Source of the DNA: Halopseudomonas aestusnigri
GTDB taxonomy: Bacteria > Pseudomonadota > Gammaproteobacteria > Pseudomonadales > Pseudomonadaceae
Assembly (NCBI RefSeq): GCF_002197985.1
Contig: NZ_NBYK01000001.1
Span: 665,166 to 729,165 of the forward strand
Reading direction: 5' to 3'
Length of the DNA: 64,000 nucleotides
Numbering within the stretch: the first letter of the stretch is position 1; the number at the start of each line of letters is the position of its first letter. This document shows positions 63,918-64,000 of the stretch, one piece after another. A program made the translations under genes and the position numbers. Under the pieces are notes generated by a model. It was not told where the DNA came from. It did no database searches and saw nothing but the letters and a program-made list of their open reading frames with translations.

Positions 63918-64000
63918 CCAGGTGCGCGGATTCTCTGAGGATTATGAATACGTGAGAAGGCTTATAGAAAAGACTTGATAGCCCGGTAAGGCAACGCATC
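63918..64000. other. Right-edge intergenic sequence
   Basis: No reading frame with a credible start is seen. By Pseudomonas synteny ihfB (himD) should begin just beyond the edge, so this is probably its leader. Confidence 0.4.

Overview
The window reads as a chromosomal segment of a gammaproteobacterium of the family Pseudomonadaceae. The evidence is the block mtaD | mtnA-gyrA-serC-pheA-hisC-tyrA/aroA-cmk-rpsA with the fused TyrA-AroA enzyme, the Pseudomonas-type yciK-mupP-ubiG cluster, the lapG-lapD pair, a CyaB-type cyclase with a MASE2 domain, and a Cpx-like locus with a CpxP-like gene between regulator and kinase. A marine Halopseudomonas-like species is my guess; the sequence alone does not prove it.

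Layout. 1-3849 (minus strand): the end of an exopolysaccharide/capsule export operon, transcribed wzb (tyrosine phosphatase), wzc (BY-kinase/co-polymerase), two small secreted Gly/Ser/Thr-tailed proteins resembling YjbE/GfcA, then wza, which runs off the left edge. 4144-6773: lapG-lapD, the periplasmic protease and its c-di-GMP receptor. 6869-17258: housekeeping and signalling genes (UPF0149, recQ, a PlpD-type patatin autotransporter, an LpxH-like phosphoesterase, CyaB, an HD protein, an Mpo1-like protein, an AraC regulator and a nitroreductase). 17260-20475: a Cpx-like envelope-stress locus, a small coiled-coil membrane protein and YciI. 20644-26118: yciV(rnaAM), yciO, trpS, scpA, scpB, rluB.

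26268-46904 is the accessory highlight: an uninterrupted 18.2-kb gene for a 6060-residue two-partner-secretion (TPS) exoprotein of the LktA/FhaB type, its TpsB transporter coupled through a TGATG overlap, and a SapC-family gene. This block lies between rluB and a diguanylate cyclase, a position that separates core genes. 46952-51511 (minus) carries the diguanylate cyclase, yciK, mupP, ubiG and mtaD. 51627-63810 (plus) carries mtnA, gyrA, the aromatic amino-acid genes, cmk and rpsA; the window ends before the expected ihfB.

Surface and biofilm biology is the common thread: polysaccharide export, a c-di-GMP-controlled surface protease, a giant TPS adhesin, a diguanylate cyclase, an adenylate cyclase and an envelope-stress system lie within 48 kb. 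No tRNA, rRNA, CRISPR array, insertion sequence or prophage gene was recognised. No gene-free gap exceeds 300 bases. Repeats found are a heptameric CAAGC inverted repeat (two sites), a 15-bp tandem repeat in scpB, and 15 protein-level repeats of about 54 residues inside the giant adhesin.
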